A DNA stretch of 64,000 bases from Deltaproteobacteria bacterium (GTDB lineage Bacteria; Bdellovibrionota_B; Oligoflexia; Oligoflexales; Bog-1112): assembly GCA_016186945.1 (NCBI GenBank), contig JACPKR010000013.1:1-64000 (forward strand), read 5' to 3'. A program made the translations under genes and the position numbers. Shown here in pieces: positions 15,538 to 23,992 of the stretch. Below the pieces are notes generated by a model. That model saw only the letters and a program-made list of their open reading frames with translations, had not been told where the DNA came from and did not search any database. The number at the start of each line of letters is the position of its first letter. Within the stretch, counting starts at the first letter, position 1.

Positions 15538-18008
15538 AGTTCATCTTTTTTCAAAAACTTTAGCTTGGAAGGATCCTGGACCCGCTCTTCGCCTATTATG
15601 GTGAGAGTCTCTGTAAGTTCCTGCAGTTCCTCCTTGACCGTTATCACGTTATCAGCGGTCGCAATGTAACCCAGGTTGTGCATAGACTCGATGAAATGGT
15701 CGAATTCCGTCTTATCGAAATACTCAATCTCTGCATCACCGTTCAGGATACTTACACGTTGGGAGGCTAGCCTGCATGTTTTTGAAAATTCGTCGTGCTC
15801 GACAGTCAGTCCTTGCTTGTATTGTGAAAGAAGGAGAGCATAGAGTCGGTAACGCTGGAGGGTGCCACCAACGACAAAACCAAGAGTTCTGAGCGCCAGA
15901 TACTGTTCTGAAGCGAGATCCGGACACGCATAGTGACTACCGTTCTGCTGAGGTACGAGAAGACCGAGAGCGAGAAAGGTCTTAAGATAGTGGTCCACAG
16001 CTTTAACGATTTCTGATTCTGACCAGTGCAGGTAGAACTCGTCTTTTAAAAGTTGGTAGTATCCAGCACAACCAAGTTTCAAGTCTTCGAGAGAAATGAC
16101 TCTATTCTGAATCACAAAGCTTGCAATGAGTGAGGGCAATACAAAGACAGGTAAGACGCTGTTACGATAGTAGGAAAGAAAGGCGCAATCTTTCTCACTT
16201 ACATGGATCACATCCCCGCTCGGATGTTGGAAACGTTTTAGATAAGTGATTTTCTCAGCATCTTTCAGGAATTCCTTGGCTGTTTTCTCCGGAAAATAAA
16301 AACGGTCACTATAGGGGACTTCGTGCAAGAGCTTGGCCCACAAATCTATAATATTAATAAGGTCCTGCTCCGGGATAGCTTTACGCGGCAGTGCGATCAT
16401 GGCAACTGAAAGCAGAGAGACTGGGGAAAGGTAGATAGCTCCGTTGATCCTTCTCATAACTTCCTTGGCGAGGGGGATCACTGCTTTGGAGCCTTCCATG
16501 TTTGCTTCCTGGCTTAGGATACTGGTCAACTCGATAGGTTTACCAAAATTAATGTAGGCTTTACCAAATTCTGTGCGAAGGATTTTCCCCGCTCGAAGAA
16601 GCTGCCATATAGATTCGCCCTTCTTGGTTTTTCCTCGTAACTCATGAATGTAACTTCTAGCTTCCATCAGTTTATCGTAACCGATGTAGAGCGGGATGAG
16701 TAAGACAGGTCTTTCTTGTCTTCTCTGGATACTTCGAATCACCATTACAAGCATTCCCAGCTTTGGGCTAAGCAGGCGTCCGGTACGGCTTCGGCCTCCC
16801 TCGATGTAAAAGCCCAGCGGGTGGTGGCTAGCGAGAAGGTAGTGAACGTATTCACTGAAAACCGTACTGTAGAGTCGGTTGCCTGCAAAGCTTCTCCTAA
16901 TAAAAAAGGCCCCTGCTCGTCGAAACAGTGCTCCGATCGGCCAGAAATTCAGGTTCACTCCCGCTGCGGTGTGCGGAACCCGGACGCCGAGGTGGTAAAG
17001 GACGTAACCAATGAGGAGGTAATCCATGTGACTTTTATGGCATGGGAGGTAGACGATTTCATGGGTGAGGGCCAGTTCCCTGATATCACCTCCGTTTCTC
17101 ACTTCAACTCCCTTGTAAATCCTGTTGAAAATCCAAGTGAGAAGGATATCGAAAAAGCGGATGATATAAGGAGACTGGTTGGCAGCGATTTCATTCGCAT
17201 ATTTATAAGCTTGGAGTTCCAGCTTTTCTTTCGATTTGCCTTTTTTTTCCGATTCTTTGTCTATAAATTCACGTACAGTTTTGGATTGCACGACGTTTCG
17301 CATCACCTGCCGTCGATCGTAAACGTAGGGACCGATGACGACGTCTCGCTGTCTGTGGAAATGGACGCGCAAGACCCTTCGCAGTTTCTTGGCAACTGAA
17401 ATGAGATCGGGCTGCTCGGCAACAAGTTCCTTTATGGAAATGGGCTGACCGAAATTGCAAAATACGTTTCGTCCCTGCACGAAGAATTTGATGAAGCGCT
17501 GTAACCATCCTCCATGCTCATCGTCGAAGAAGAGGAGTTTGAAAAGGGATTGCTCCTCCTTGCCGGGATTGCGACCCCAGAAGACCGAGACGGGAATGAC
17601 TTGCACATCCTGCTTTTTCAATTCTACGGACTCAACAAGGTTGAGAAGGGCTTGGGGAAGATCTTTCCCTCGCTTTTTCTGAAACAGCCCTGCTTTGGCA
17701 AGGTAAAGATAAGCGCCCTCCCCTGCTGTTAGTTCAGCCAGATGATTGAGCGGCCTTGGCAGGTCCATTTCGCGACAATGATGGTCCAAGACGAACAGAT
17801 CTGTGAAAGAACGAGAGTTCATTACATAACAGATAGGAGCGTCAGGGTGAAGTTTTAGGTCGTCTGCGCGCTTGGGAAAGGGCTTACTTCGCACCCAGAG
17901 ATAAAGGAAAGACTCAACCCAGGAAAACACTTGCTTCCACCATGAATTCAACATCGAGGGAACTTGCAAAGATTCCTTTTCTGCGGCTACATTCTGAGGT
18001 CTGTTCAT
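15534..18008 (-). CDS. plsB: glycerol-3-phosphate acyltransferase PlsB
   Basis: An 824-residue enzyme that acylates sn-glycerol 3-phosphate at position 1 with acyl-CoA or acyl-ACP, the first step of phospholipid synthesis. The acyltransferase blocks appear in order: HKSHMDYL (324-331, the HX4D motif), GAFFIRR, EGGRSRTGR and IPLYIGYD. Length matches E. coli PlsB (about 807). It heads the operon plsB-rsgA-acyl-CoA dehydrogenase-lipoprotein. Presence of PlsB fits a gammaproteobacterium-like or Bdellovibrionota-like lipid pathway. It is membrane associated. Confidence 0.95.
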   Translation of the reverse strand: MNRPQNVAAEKESLQVPSMLNSWWKQVFSWVESFLYLWVRSKPFPKRADDLKLHPDAPICYVMNSRSFTDLFVLDHHCREMDLPRPLNHLAELTAGEGAYLYLAKAGLFQKKRGKDLPQALLNLVESVELKKQDVQVIPVSVFWGRNPGKEEQSLFKLLFFDDEHGGWLQRFIKFFVQGRNVFCNFGQPISIKELVAEQPDLISVAKKLRRVLRVHFHRQRDVVIGPYVYDRRQVMRNVVQSKTVREFIDKESEKKGKSKEKLELQAYKYANEIAANQSPYIIRFFDILLTWIFNRIYKGVEVRNGGDIRELALTHEIVYLPCHKSHMDYLLIGYVLYHLGVRVPHTAAGVNLNFWPIGALFRRAGAFFIRRSFAGNRLYSTVFSEYVHYLLASHHPLGFYIEGGRSRTGRLLSPKLGMLVMVIRSIQRRQERPVLLIPLYIGYDKLMEARSYIHELRGKTKKGESIWQLLRAGKILRTEFGKAYINFGKPIELTSILSQEANMEGSKAVIPLAKEVMRRINGAIYLSPVSLLSVAMIALPRKAIPEQDLINIIDLWAKLLHEVPYSDRFYFPEKTAKEFLKDAEKITYLKRFQHPSGDVIHVSEKDCAFLSYYRNSVLPVFVLPSLIASFVIQNRVISLEDLKLGCAGYYQLLKDEFYLHWSESEIVKAVDHYLKTFLALGLLVPQQNGSHYACPDLASEQYLALRTLGFVVGGTLQRYRLYALLLSQYKQGLTVEHDEFSKTCRLASQRVSILNGDAEIEYFDKTEFDHFIESMHNLGYIATADNVITVKEELQELTETLTIIGEERVQDPSKLKFLKKDEL

Positions 18009-18067
18009 ACATTAACCTTCTTTTTCTTGCGAGTTCAACAAGGCTCCGCGCGGAAAGGCTAAGCCAG

Positions 18068-18214
18068 GTAATGCGTAAGCCACTTGGGGCAAATAGGGAG
18101 AGGGGGGTTTGGGGGGGCGAGGGAAGCGTCGCCTCCCCCAAGGGATTTCTTGGAGGAACCAGCTGCGCAGTTTCCTCCAAACCACCTCCTTGCCCCAAGT
18201 GGCTTACGCATTAC
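18068..18214 (+). mobile_element. family A MITE, copy A2 (intact, with 8-bp target duplication)
   Basis: A 147-bp element with perfect 25-bp terminal inverted repeats (18068-18092 and 18190-18214), starting GTAATGCGTAAGCC. It is flanked by identical 8-mers TAAGCCAG at 18060-18067 and 18215-18222. The interior holds a G-rich hairpin (GGCGA/TCGCC with C-rich extension) and the GGAGGAA/TTCCTCC hairpin with a CTGCGCAG-type loop. It has no coding capacity. Terminal GTAA and 8-bp duplications are typical of the IS66 family. Confidence 0.92.
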
Positions 18215-18355
18215 TAAGCCAGCAATAGAATGATCTTGAATTTAAAGGGAAATCTTGCTTAAAACCCCCGCATGGCAACAGACTGCCAGCTAATCCACTA
18301 CATGACAATGAAGGTTACTACAAGGGAGGAAATGGTGAGAAGACTGTAATTGCCC

Positions 18356-18466
18356 TCATGGCAACTTGGCCCGTCTTGGGCCTTCACTTGTAGTCACCTT
18401 GACTACTCCATCTTCGTAGAAGCTCATTCCAAGCTTCGTCCATTCAATAAGGTGATCGGCAGACAA
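18356..18466 (-). CDS. possible 36-residue peptide after rodZ
   Basis: In the 460-base gap between rodZ and plsB, besides the intact family A element, a short frame starts with TTG two bases after the rodZ stop and runs to a TGA at 18356-18358. The translation (WTKLGMSFYEDGVVKVTT and SEGPRRAKLP) looks protein-like and charged. It lacks a ribosome binding site of its own and matches nothing I know; it may be a coupled small protein, a relic, or chance. The rest of the gap shows nothing else. Confidence 0.2.
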   Translation of the reverse strand: MSADHLIEWTKLGMSFYEDGVVKVTTSEGPRRAKLP

Positions 18467-18468
18467 GG

Positions 18469-19329
18469 TTAGAACTTTACTTCAGTCCTGGCTTGGCTGT
18501 CATCTAGCCCTACCGAGTAAAACGTAACCTTTCGCTCTTCTCCCTCCTTACCCAGGATGCCGAGCTTTTTCCCGTTCAGAACAATGTCCACTGCTTGTGC
18601 ATCGAATATGTGGAAGTCAGCGCGATCTTCAAATTTAAATTTATAAGTCCCTGGCTTAAACACAGAAAATTCAAAGTCTTGGGGAGCTACCCTATGTTTT
18701 ACCTTCACGTCCTTATGCACATTCATGACGAGCACTGACATAGAGTCTTCGGGATTCTCGACAGCTTGCTGTTCGTTTTTTGCAGATGTTTCGGATTTTG
18801 TCTCTTCGACAAGTGCTGGAACTTCCTCGGGGGGAGGGAGTATCGTTTGCTCTGCGGGTGGGGGCTGGCTGACTTCACTCCTCAACCAGTGACGGGCGAA
18901 CAAAACCAAACCCGCGACGGTTGCAAACACGACGATATAGAAAAGAAGCAATCGTTTCGAAAAGAAATTGAGCAAAGGAAGGCTTAGGGACCTGCCCTTT
19001 TTGTTACCTTTGATGATGCGAGAACTTGCGAGAGCTTTTTTATTCTTTTCAGGATCTTCAACAGTTACGGTCCATGCCTGATCGAAGTCTTTCATCACTT
19101 CGTCGCCATCGAGTTCCAAAACCTTGCAGATACTTTTGATAAAACCGCTGACAAAGACTTTGCCTGGCAGCTTGTCAAAATCACCGTTTTCGATCGCGGC
19201 AATAAATTGTTTCGAGACTCTCGTCACATGTTCGATATCCTGGTGAGAAAGCCCCCTCTCGATTCTCTTCTCGGCAAGCGTTTTGCCGATCTGTTGTCGC
19301 GTCATTTGCTGAGTGGGATTGTTTTCCAT
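18469..19329 (-). CDS. rodZ: RodZ-like membrane protein
   Basis: The 286-residue protein has a helix-turn-helix region at about 10-75 (IGKTLAEKRIERGLSHQDIE...), the typical HTH_25 of RodZ; then a basic stretch, one transmembrane segment at about 129-148 (LLLFYIVVFATVAGLVLFA), a Pro/Glu-rich linker and a C-terminal beta domain similar to DUF4115. RodZ links the MreB cytoskeleton to the elongasome. I chose the ATG at 19329, preceded by GAGAGG; the longer ATG at 19383 would start inside the family B element. Confidence 0.85.
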   Translation of the reverse strand: MENNPTQQMTRQQIGKTLAEKRIERGLSHQDIEHVTRVSKQFIAAIENGDFDKLPGKVFVSGFIKSICKVLELDGDEVMKDFDQAWTVTVEDPEKNKKALASSRIIKGNKKGRSLSLPLLNFFSKRLLLFYIVVFATVAGLVLFARHWLRSEVSQPPPAEQTILPPPEEVPALVEETKSETSAKNEQQAVENPEDSMSVLVMNVHKDVKVKHRVAPQDFEFSVFKPGTYKFKFEDRADFHIFDAQAVDIVLNGKKLGILGKEGEERKVTFYSVGLDDSQARTEVKF

Positions 19330-19362
19330 GTCAACCTCTCGGGTACCTGGCTGCATATTTGT

Positions 19363-19529
19363 TATAGTATTCAAGATAATCAATTTGGGGAAAAACTTTT
19401 TGAAAAAAGTTCTTTCCCCAAGCCCCTTTCCAAAAACTTCAATATCTAAAGTTTTTTGGGGGGAGGCGTGGAGGGGAACTTTTTTTCAAAAAAGGTCCTC
19501 TCCACAAACTCTTTTTCCCAAATACTATA
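19363..19529 (+). mobile_element. family B MITE, copy B2 (full length)
   Basis: A 167-bp element with ends TATAGTATT (19363-19371) and AATACTATA (19521-19529), a 9-bp inverted repeat that includes TA at the tips. Three hairpins follow: GGGGAAA/TTTCCCC, CCCCTTTCC-type with GGGGGG, and GGAGGGGAACTT with AAGGTCCTCTCC. It separates the divergent rodZ and TPR lipoprotein genes, ending two bases before the ATG of the latter. Confidence 0.88.
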
Positions 19530-19531
19530 TA

Positions 19532-20362
19532 ATGAAAGCAATCTTAGAGAAATTTACATCTGCTGCAAACAAGTTTCTAAACTGGGGGATTCCGTTGCGC
19601 TATCAGTCTTTCTTAAATCTGCTTGTATGGGGATCACTCTTCTTAAGTGTTTCTTGCCAGACGGGGTCTGAGACCAGGCAAGATAAATTGCAGGAAATTG
19701 TGGATACTAAGCTCGGCTTTGCTCAAAAACAGATTGACGCAGGCAAGCCGGAGCATGCCCTTCAAGTGCTCCGGCCCCTACTGCGAGAATTTCCAAAGGA
19801 CGCTAAAGTCCACAACATGGCGGGAATAGCCTTCCTGGCTCTTGCCAAGCCGATCCGCGCTCAGTCATTTTTCAAGGCGGCCTACAAACTGGAAAAAAGC
19901 CCCTCCTATGCGCTCAACCTTAGTTCCGCTCTTCTTGCCGCTGGTTCCTTCAGCTCCGCTCACAAGCTTCTAAAGGCGCTTCTCGACGGATCTTACGAAT
20001 ACAAGGAAAGGATTTACCACAACATGGCTTTGGTTATGGAGAATGAGGGAAAAACGGACGAAGCGATTCACTTATACAGCACGGCGCTTGATGAAAATCC
20101 GTCTTACTTTCTTTCCAACATTCGCCTAGGAAAACTTTATGATCAGACGAAACGCCCCCGTTTGGCACTTTCCGCTTTTCAGCAGGCATCTAAGACCTGT
20201 GTGGTCTGTTTCGAGCCTGTCCATGAGATCGTTATGCTCTATTTAAAGGCGAAGGCTCCTGAAAAGGCGAAAAAAGTCCTCCTCGACTTTGTCGCTAACA
20301 AAGAAGTGGCGAAGGAAGATAGGGAAAGTGCGCAGAAACTTCTCAAGCTTGCGAGTCGGTGA
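19532..20362 (+). CDS. TPR-repeat lipoprotein
   Basis: The 276-residue protein has a long N-terminal region, a hydrophobic stretch and a lipobox-like LSVSC at about residues 35-39. TPR-like helices follow: HALQVLRPLLREFPKDAKV, RAQSFFKAAYKLEKSP, TDEAIHLYSTALDENPS, and PRLALSAFQQASKTC. TPR proteins scaffold protein complexes; here probably in the periplasm. The ATG at 19532 lies two bases after the family B element, so the native promoter and ribosome binding site may have been lost or overwritten. The downstream ctpA-like gene begins 41 bases on. Confidence 0.7.
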   Translation: MKAILEKFTSAANKFLNWGIPLRYQSFLNLLVWGSLFLSVSCQTGSETRQDKLQEIVDTKLGFAQKQIDAGKPEHALQVLRPLLREFPKDAKVHNMAGIAFLALAKPIRAQSFFKAAYKLEKSPSYALNLSSALLAAGSFSSAHKLLKALLDGSYEYKERIYHNMALVMENEGKTDEAIHLYSTALDENPSYFLSNIRLGKLYDQTKRPRLALSAFQQASKTCVVCFEPVHEIVMLYLKAKAPEKAKKVLLDFVANKEVAKEDRESAQKLLKLASR

Positions 20363-20403
20363 TAACATAGAAAGGTTATTAACTTCGCCTTGGGAGTAGC
20401 GGG

Positions 20404-21675
20404 ATGCGCCTGATCTTTGCTGTTTTGGTTTCTGTTCTTACTATGGTTTGTGCGGAACTTTCTCTTTCACGAACTGCCCCCACTTCCTTTGACCGCTATC
20501 AGTCGTTAGAGACATTCGCACGAGCGGTCTATTATCTTGAAAATATGTATGTGGATCCTAGCGAGTCCCAGCTTCCATCCTTGATAGAACACGCCCTCGA
20601 AGGGATTGTAGCGAAGATGGATCCTCATACGACCTGGCTTTCAAAGAGGGCATTTAATGAGCTTACCCTAGATACAAAGGGCCAGATTGGCGGTGTAGGG
20701 ATCATCGTCAAGGTAGACAAAGACCATCTGATTATTGTCTCGGCAATCCCCGATAAGCCCGCACACCGAGCAGGGATTAAAGATGGCGATGAAATCGTGA
20801 AAATCAACGACATTCCTCTGGAGAAGATCGGACCCGACTCGGTGGAAGTCATGAGGGGTCCTCCTGGCACTTCGCTGAAGTTGACCGTGAGGAGAAAAGA
20901 CCAGGAGAAGCTGTTAGAATTCACAATGACTCGCGAGGTGATCACGATCAGCGCCGTAAACACCTATCAACTGTCTGAAGGTGTCTTCCATGTTCAGATT
21001 ACAGCCTTCCAGGAAAACACAGCAGAAACCCTGCTCAAGTTTCTCCAGGAACACAAGGGTAAGGTGAAGGGGATTGTCTTTGATTTGCGCGACAATCCGG
21101 GCGGTCTACTGGAAGAAGCAGTGAAAATTGCTGATCTCTTCATTGAAAGCGGGCTGATCGTTTCGACCGTCGGGCGTCACAAGGACCGGATAGAAAGGGA
21201 ATTTGCGCATAAGCAGAACTCTTTCCTCGACTTTCCCATGATCCTTTTGATCAACGGAGGCTCTGCCAGTGCCTCAGAAATCGTGGCGGGAGCACTGCAG
21301 GACCACCAACGGGCTTTGATCATGGGCACAACCTCATTCGGGAAGGGATCAGTCCAAACTCTCATAGGTCTGCCTGATGGCTCAGGGTTAAAAATGACCG
21401 TGGCCACCTATTACACCCCACTCGATCGCTCAATTCAAGCGCGCGGTATCCAACCAGATATTGTGCTGAACAGCAGAGTCCTCTCCCCAGACCAAGCTGC
21501 CAAAAAAGAGGTCAACCTGAAGGGTCATATAATCAGCGACGACTTGAGTGACCTGTCAAAAAAGGGGACTATTCTAAATGAAATAAAGGATTGGCCTGAA
21601 GCTTTAGCTTCCGACTACCAGCTTGTCACAGCGTTTACCCATCTTAAAGGCTGGCAGGTTTTTTTAAAACCGTAG
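20404..21675 (+). CDS. ctpA: CtpA-like carboxyl-terminal processing protease (S41)
   Basis: A 423-residue serine protease with a signal peptide at the N-terminus, a PDZ domain at about 90-165 (GVGIIVKV...GIKDGDEIVKIN...MRGPPGTSL) and the S41 catalytic region. The nucleophile is one of the serines of NGGSASASEI (about 284-293), and the general base is the Lys of FGKGS (K314). Such enzymes trim periplasmic proteins including cell wall hydrolases. GGGAG stands just before the ATG. It follows the TPR lipoprotein, which could be a partner, as NlpI-like TPR lipoproteins recruit Prc in E. coli; that is inference. Confidence 0.92.
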   Translation: MRLIFAVLVSVLTMVCAELSLSRTAPTSFDRYQSLETFARAVYYLENMYVDPSESQLPSLIEHALEGIVAKMDPHTTWLSKRAFNELTLDTKGQIGGVGIIVKVDKDHLIIVSAIPDKPAHRAGIKDGDEIVKINDIPLEKIGPDSVEVMRGPPGTSLKLTVRRKDQEKLLEFTMTREVITISAVNTYQLSEGVFHVQITAFQENTAETLLKFLQEHKGKVKGIVFDLRDNPGGLLEEAVKIADLFIESGLIVSTVGRHKDRIEREFAHKQNSFLDFPMILLINGGSASASEIVAGALQDHQRALIMGTTSFGKGSVQTLIGLPDGSGLKMTVATYYTPLDRSIQARGIQPDIVLNSRVLSPDQAAKKEVNLKGHIISDDLSDLSKKGTILNEIKDWPEALASDYQLVTAFTHLKGWQVFLKP

Positions 21676-21682
21676 ACGATTT

Positions 21683-21964
21683 TCAAGGGTGATAGGACTG
21701 AAAAATGACAACTTTATAACCTTCGATTTCCGCAACCTCTATATTACGGCCCCTCAACTCACAGAATTTCACGAAATTATTAAATGCATTCTCTTCCTTG
21801 AAAACCTTGATGATGCTCTTGCACTCGTGACACGACATCATCGGATTGTTGGCTACCAAGGTCTGTATGGTCTTGGAACAGCAGGGTTTTAGGTCGGTTT
21901 TCGTTTTCCCCCCTAAGTTGTGTGCCGCAAAACGTTTTTCTGAATGTGAGTTGTAATTCGCCAA
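21683..21964 (-). CDS. small Cys-containing hypothetical protein
   Basis: A 93-residue minus-strand protein starting with TTG behind GAGGTG. It has two Cys sites, KPCCSKT and MSCHECK, whose spacing could hold one metal ion as in a zinc ribbon, followed by a basic helix and a beta strand pair (NIEVAEIEGYKVVIFQSY). It converges with ctpA with only seven bases between stops. No family is recognised. Confidence 0.6.
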   Translation of the reverse strand: MANYNSHSEKRFAAHNLGGKTKTDLKPCCSKTIQTLVANNPMMSCHECKSIIKVFKEENAFNNFVKFCELRGRNIEVAEIEGYKVVIFQSYHP

Positions 21965-21993
21965 AGCACCTCACATGCTCATTGTTTGTCTAC

Positions 21994-22086
21994 TATAGTA
22001 TTCAAGATAATCAATTTTGGGAAAAACTTTTTGAAAAAAGTTATTTCCCCAAGCCCCTTTTCAAAAACTTCAATATCAAATTCTTT
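21994..22086 (+). mobile_element. family B MITE, copy B3 (3' truncated)
   Basis: The left end TATAGTATTC and the first hairpin are intact, and similarity continues through AAAAACTTCAATATC to about 22086, where lipB-specific sequence begins. The right part is missing. The lipB frame enters the element from the right and terminates inside it at 22041. Confidence 0.8.
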
Positions 22087-22703
22087 TTCAGGCTCTTCAA
22101 AAGAGGAGGAATAGCCTCTTTTACCGAGATCGGCCTTTCCAAAGATGAGGACAAACTGCAAACGTTTTTTGCGCTGATCCCGCAAGGGATGATATTTTCG
22201 AAGGTTTTTAATGTATTTTCAATATTGATCGACAGTCCGTGATAGGACGCTCTCTCCCTGATCCGTATACCCACCGCAGCAAGCTTGGCGTTTCCAACCC
22301 ATACGCCCGGAAACTGATCCAGCCGACAGGCTGTCAAACCGAAATGTGCGGCAAGGTCTATGACGCTTTGCTCAAGCAGATATACCAATCTCCGCGGAGT
22401 CAGATGAAAGGAAGCCAACTTAAGAACCGGGTAGACGACAAGCTGCCCAGGTTCATGTGCCGTTACGTCTCCTCCTCGATCGACTCGCAGGAGCTTTACG
22501 CCTTGCTGAGCCAGGTCTTGTTCGGTTCTCAAAATATTGCCCGTCTTTGCATGTTTCCCGAGGGTAATCACACAGGGATGTTCGACCAGCAGAACAATTG
22601 AGGGGCGTCTACCTTCCACAACTTCGCGATGAACTTGCTTCTGCAATTCCCAGCAGTCCTCGTAGGGCGTGATGCCTAAAGTTTTGAATTCCAGAGCTTG
22701 CAA
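22041..22703 (-). CDS. lipB: octanoyltransferase LipB with repeat-derived C-terminus
   Basis: A 220-residue enzyme moving octanoyl groups from ACP to lipoyl domains, the first step of lipoate synthesis. RGGDVTAHEPGQL is the RGGxxTxHxPGQ signature. Cys174 in IIPCGI and Lys140 in NAKLAAVGIR are the expected catalytic pair. The last 13 residues (NLILKFLKRGLGK) and the stop codon are encoded by the family B element, so the original C-terminus was replaced; the catalytic core is intact. It follows yciO by nine bases in the folE-yciO-lipB operon. Confidence 0.95.
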   Translation of the reverse strand: MQALEFKTLGITPYEDCWELQKQVHREVVEGRRPSIVLLVEHPCVITLGKHAKTGNILRTEQDLAQQGVKLLRVDRGGDVTAHEPGQLVVYPVLKLASFHLTPRRLVYLLEQSVIDLAAHFGLTACRLDQFPGVWVGNAKLAAVGIRIRERASYHGLSINIENTLKTFENIIPCGISAKNVCSLSSSLERPISVKEAIPPLLKSLKKNLILKFLKRGLGK

Positions 22704-22712
22704 TGTTCTTCT

Positions 22713-23333
22713 CTAACTATCGCCCTGACGGACAAGCTCAGGCTCACCTTTTGTAAGGTCAAGGATGGTGGTTTCCTTTGCGGGAACTGCCTGCCCCAGG
22801 TCGAGGATGAGGTCTAGGCCGTGGCCATAGACTTCCTCGATTTCATATCCGAAATGCAGCAGGCGGTCTTTATATTTTCCTTCCGTCAATTGGTAGGGGA
22901 CCGACGTCGTGGCAATGGGTTGGCCAAATGCTCTAATGAGATCGATAATAAGGTTTGTGTCCGGAATTCTAACCCCTACCTGCATGCGTTTATCCTTCAT
23001 ATGCTTGGGGAACGATCGGTTCCGGTTGAGGATGACCGTGTAAGGGCCTGGAAAAATTTTCCTTAGGAGTCGAAATGCAAGCTGATCTACGTCGGCGACA
23101 GAGGCAATCATAGAGATGGAATCACAGAGAAGGCTGAAAGGTTGCTCGGAGGGGTGGGAAGGCTTCAGCATCAGTATTCGTTGTATAGCTTTCTTACTCA
23201 AAGGATCACACCCGAAGGCCCAGTTAACATCAGTCGGATAAGCCAGGGTCCCTCCGTTCCTCAAAACGGTGCATGCCTCCTTCAGATCTCGTGCTGAGCT
23301 TGGGTTTTCATACGTATAGAGAAGCTTTGCCAT
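22713..23333 (-). CDS. yciO: YciO/Sua5/YrdC-family protein
   Basis: A 206-residue single-domain protein of the Sua5/YrdC/YciO fold. It has GGTLAYPTDVNWAFGCDP, KPSHPSEQPFSLLC, PGPYTVIL and the VGVRIPD and PIATTS segments. Members of the core family synthesise threonylcarbamoyl-AMP for t6A modification of tRNA; the closest pattern is E. coli YciO, whose own role is less clear. No Sua5 C-terminal domain is present. It is cotranscribed with folE upstream (11-base gap) and lipB. Confidence 0.85.
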   Translation of the reverse strand: MAKLLYTYENPSSARDLKEACTVLRNGGTLAYPTDVNWAFGCDPLSKKAIQRILMLKPSHPSEQPFSLLCDSISMIASVADVDQLAFRLLRKIFPGPYTVILNRNRSFPKHMKDKRMQVGVRIPDTNLIIDLIRAFGQPIATTSVPYQLTEGKYKDRLLHFGYEIEEVYGHGLDLILDLGQAVPAKETTILDLTKGEPELVRQGDS

Positions 23334-23344
23334 TAACCCCTGAC

Positions 23345-23920
23345 TTACTCGAAAGCTCTGGCATGTACGTGGGCTACAAATTCCTCGCGTGTCTGAAGAA
23401 CATCCCGAAATGAACCGCCCATGAAACTAGTCAACGCGAAGGAGTTTTGTTTCTGCACCCCCCTCATCATCATACAAAGGTGGTAAGCTTCCATGACCAC
23501 CCCTAGCCCTTTCGGCTTCAAGCCTTCCATTAGAGCCTCGCCGATCTGATGTGTCAGGCGTTCCTGAACCTGCAACCTGCGCGCGAATACATCTACGATA
23601 CGAGGAATTTTGGAAAGCCCAACTATTCTCCTATCGGGAATGTAACCAATGTGACAACGTCCATAGAAGGGGATCACATGATGCTCGCAAAGGCTGTAAA
23701 ATTCTATATTGCGCACTACGACCATATCGTCATAGGATTCCTCGAATAGGGCGCCATTCCAAAGAGCGTCAAGATTCTCGTTATACCCCGACATCATCTC
23801 GCGAAGGCCTTCCAGAAATCGTTTGGGGGTCTTTATCAAGTCGGGGCGTTTGGGATCCTCACCCAAAGCTTTCAGAATCTTTTTTATCGCTTCTTCATGT
23901 TCTGTTAATTTCATACTCAA
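23345..23920 (-). CDS. folE: GTP cyclohydrolase I
   Basis: A 191-residue enzyme converting GTP to dihydroneopterin triphosphate, the entry to folate and queuosine-type pathways. The core FYSLCEHHVIPFYGRCHIGYIP contains the zinc ligand Cys78 and His81, the second Cys being in YHLCMMMRG near residue 149. IVGLSKIPRIVD and RLQVQERLT are also family signatures. Length fits the usual 190-220. It heads an operon divergent from dtd with about 70 bases between starts. Confidence 0.96.
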   Translation of the reverse strand: MSMKLTEHEEAIKKILKALGEDPKRPDLIKTPKRFLEGLREMMSGYNENLDALWNGALFEESYDDMVVVRNIEFYSLCEHHVIPFYGRCHIGYIPDRRIVGLSKIPRIVDVFARRLQVQERLTHQIGEALMEGLKPKGLGVVMEAYHLCMMMRGVQKQNSFALTSFMGGSFRDVLQTREEFVAHVHARAFE

Positions 23921-23992
23921 CCTCTTGCAAATGGTCCCTATCCTAAATGTAAAAAGTGGGAAACACTATGAGAAAACAAAGGAGTGCGCAAC

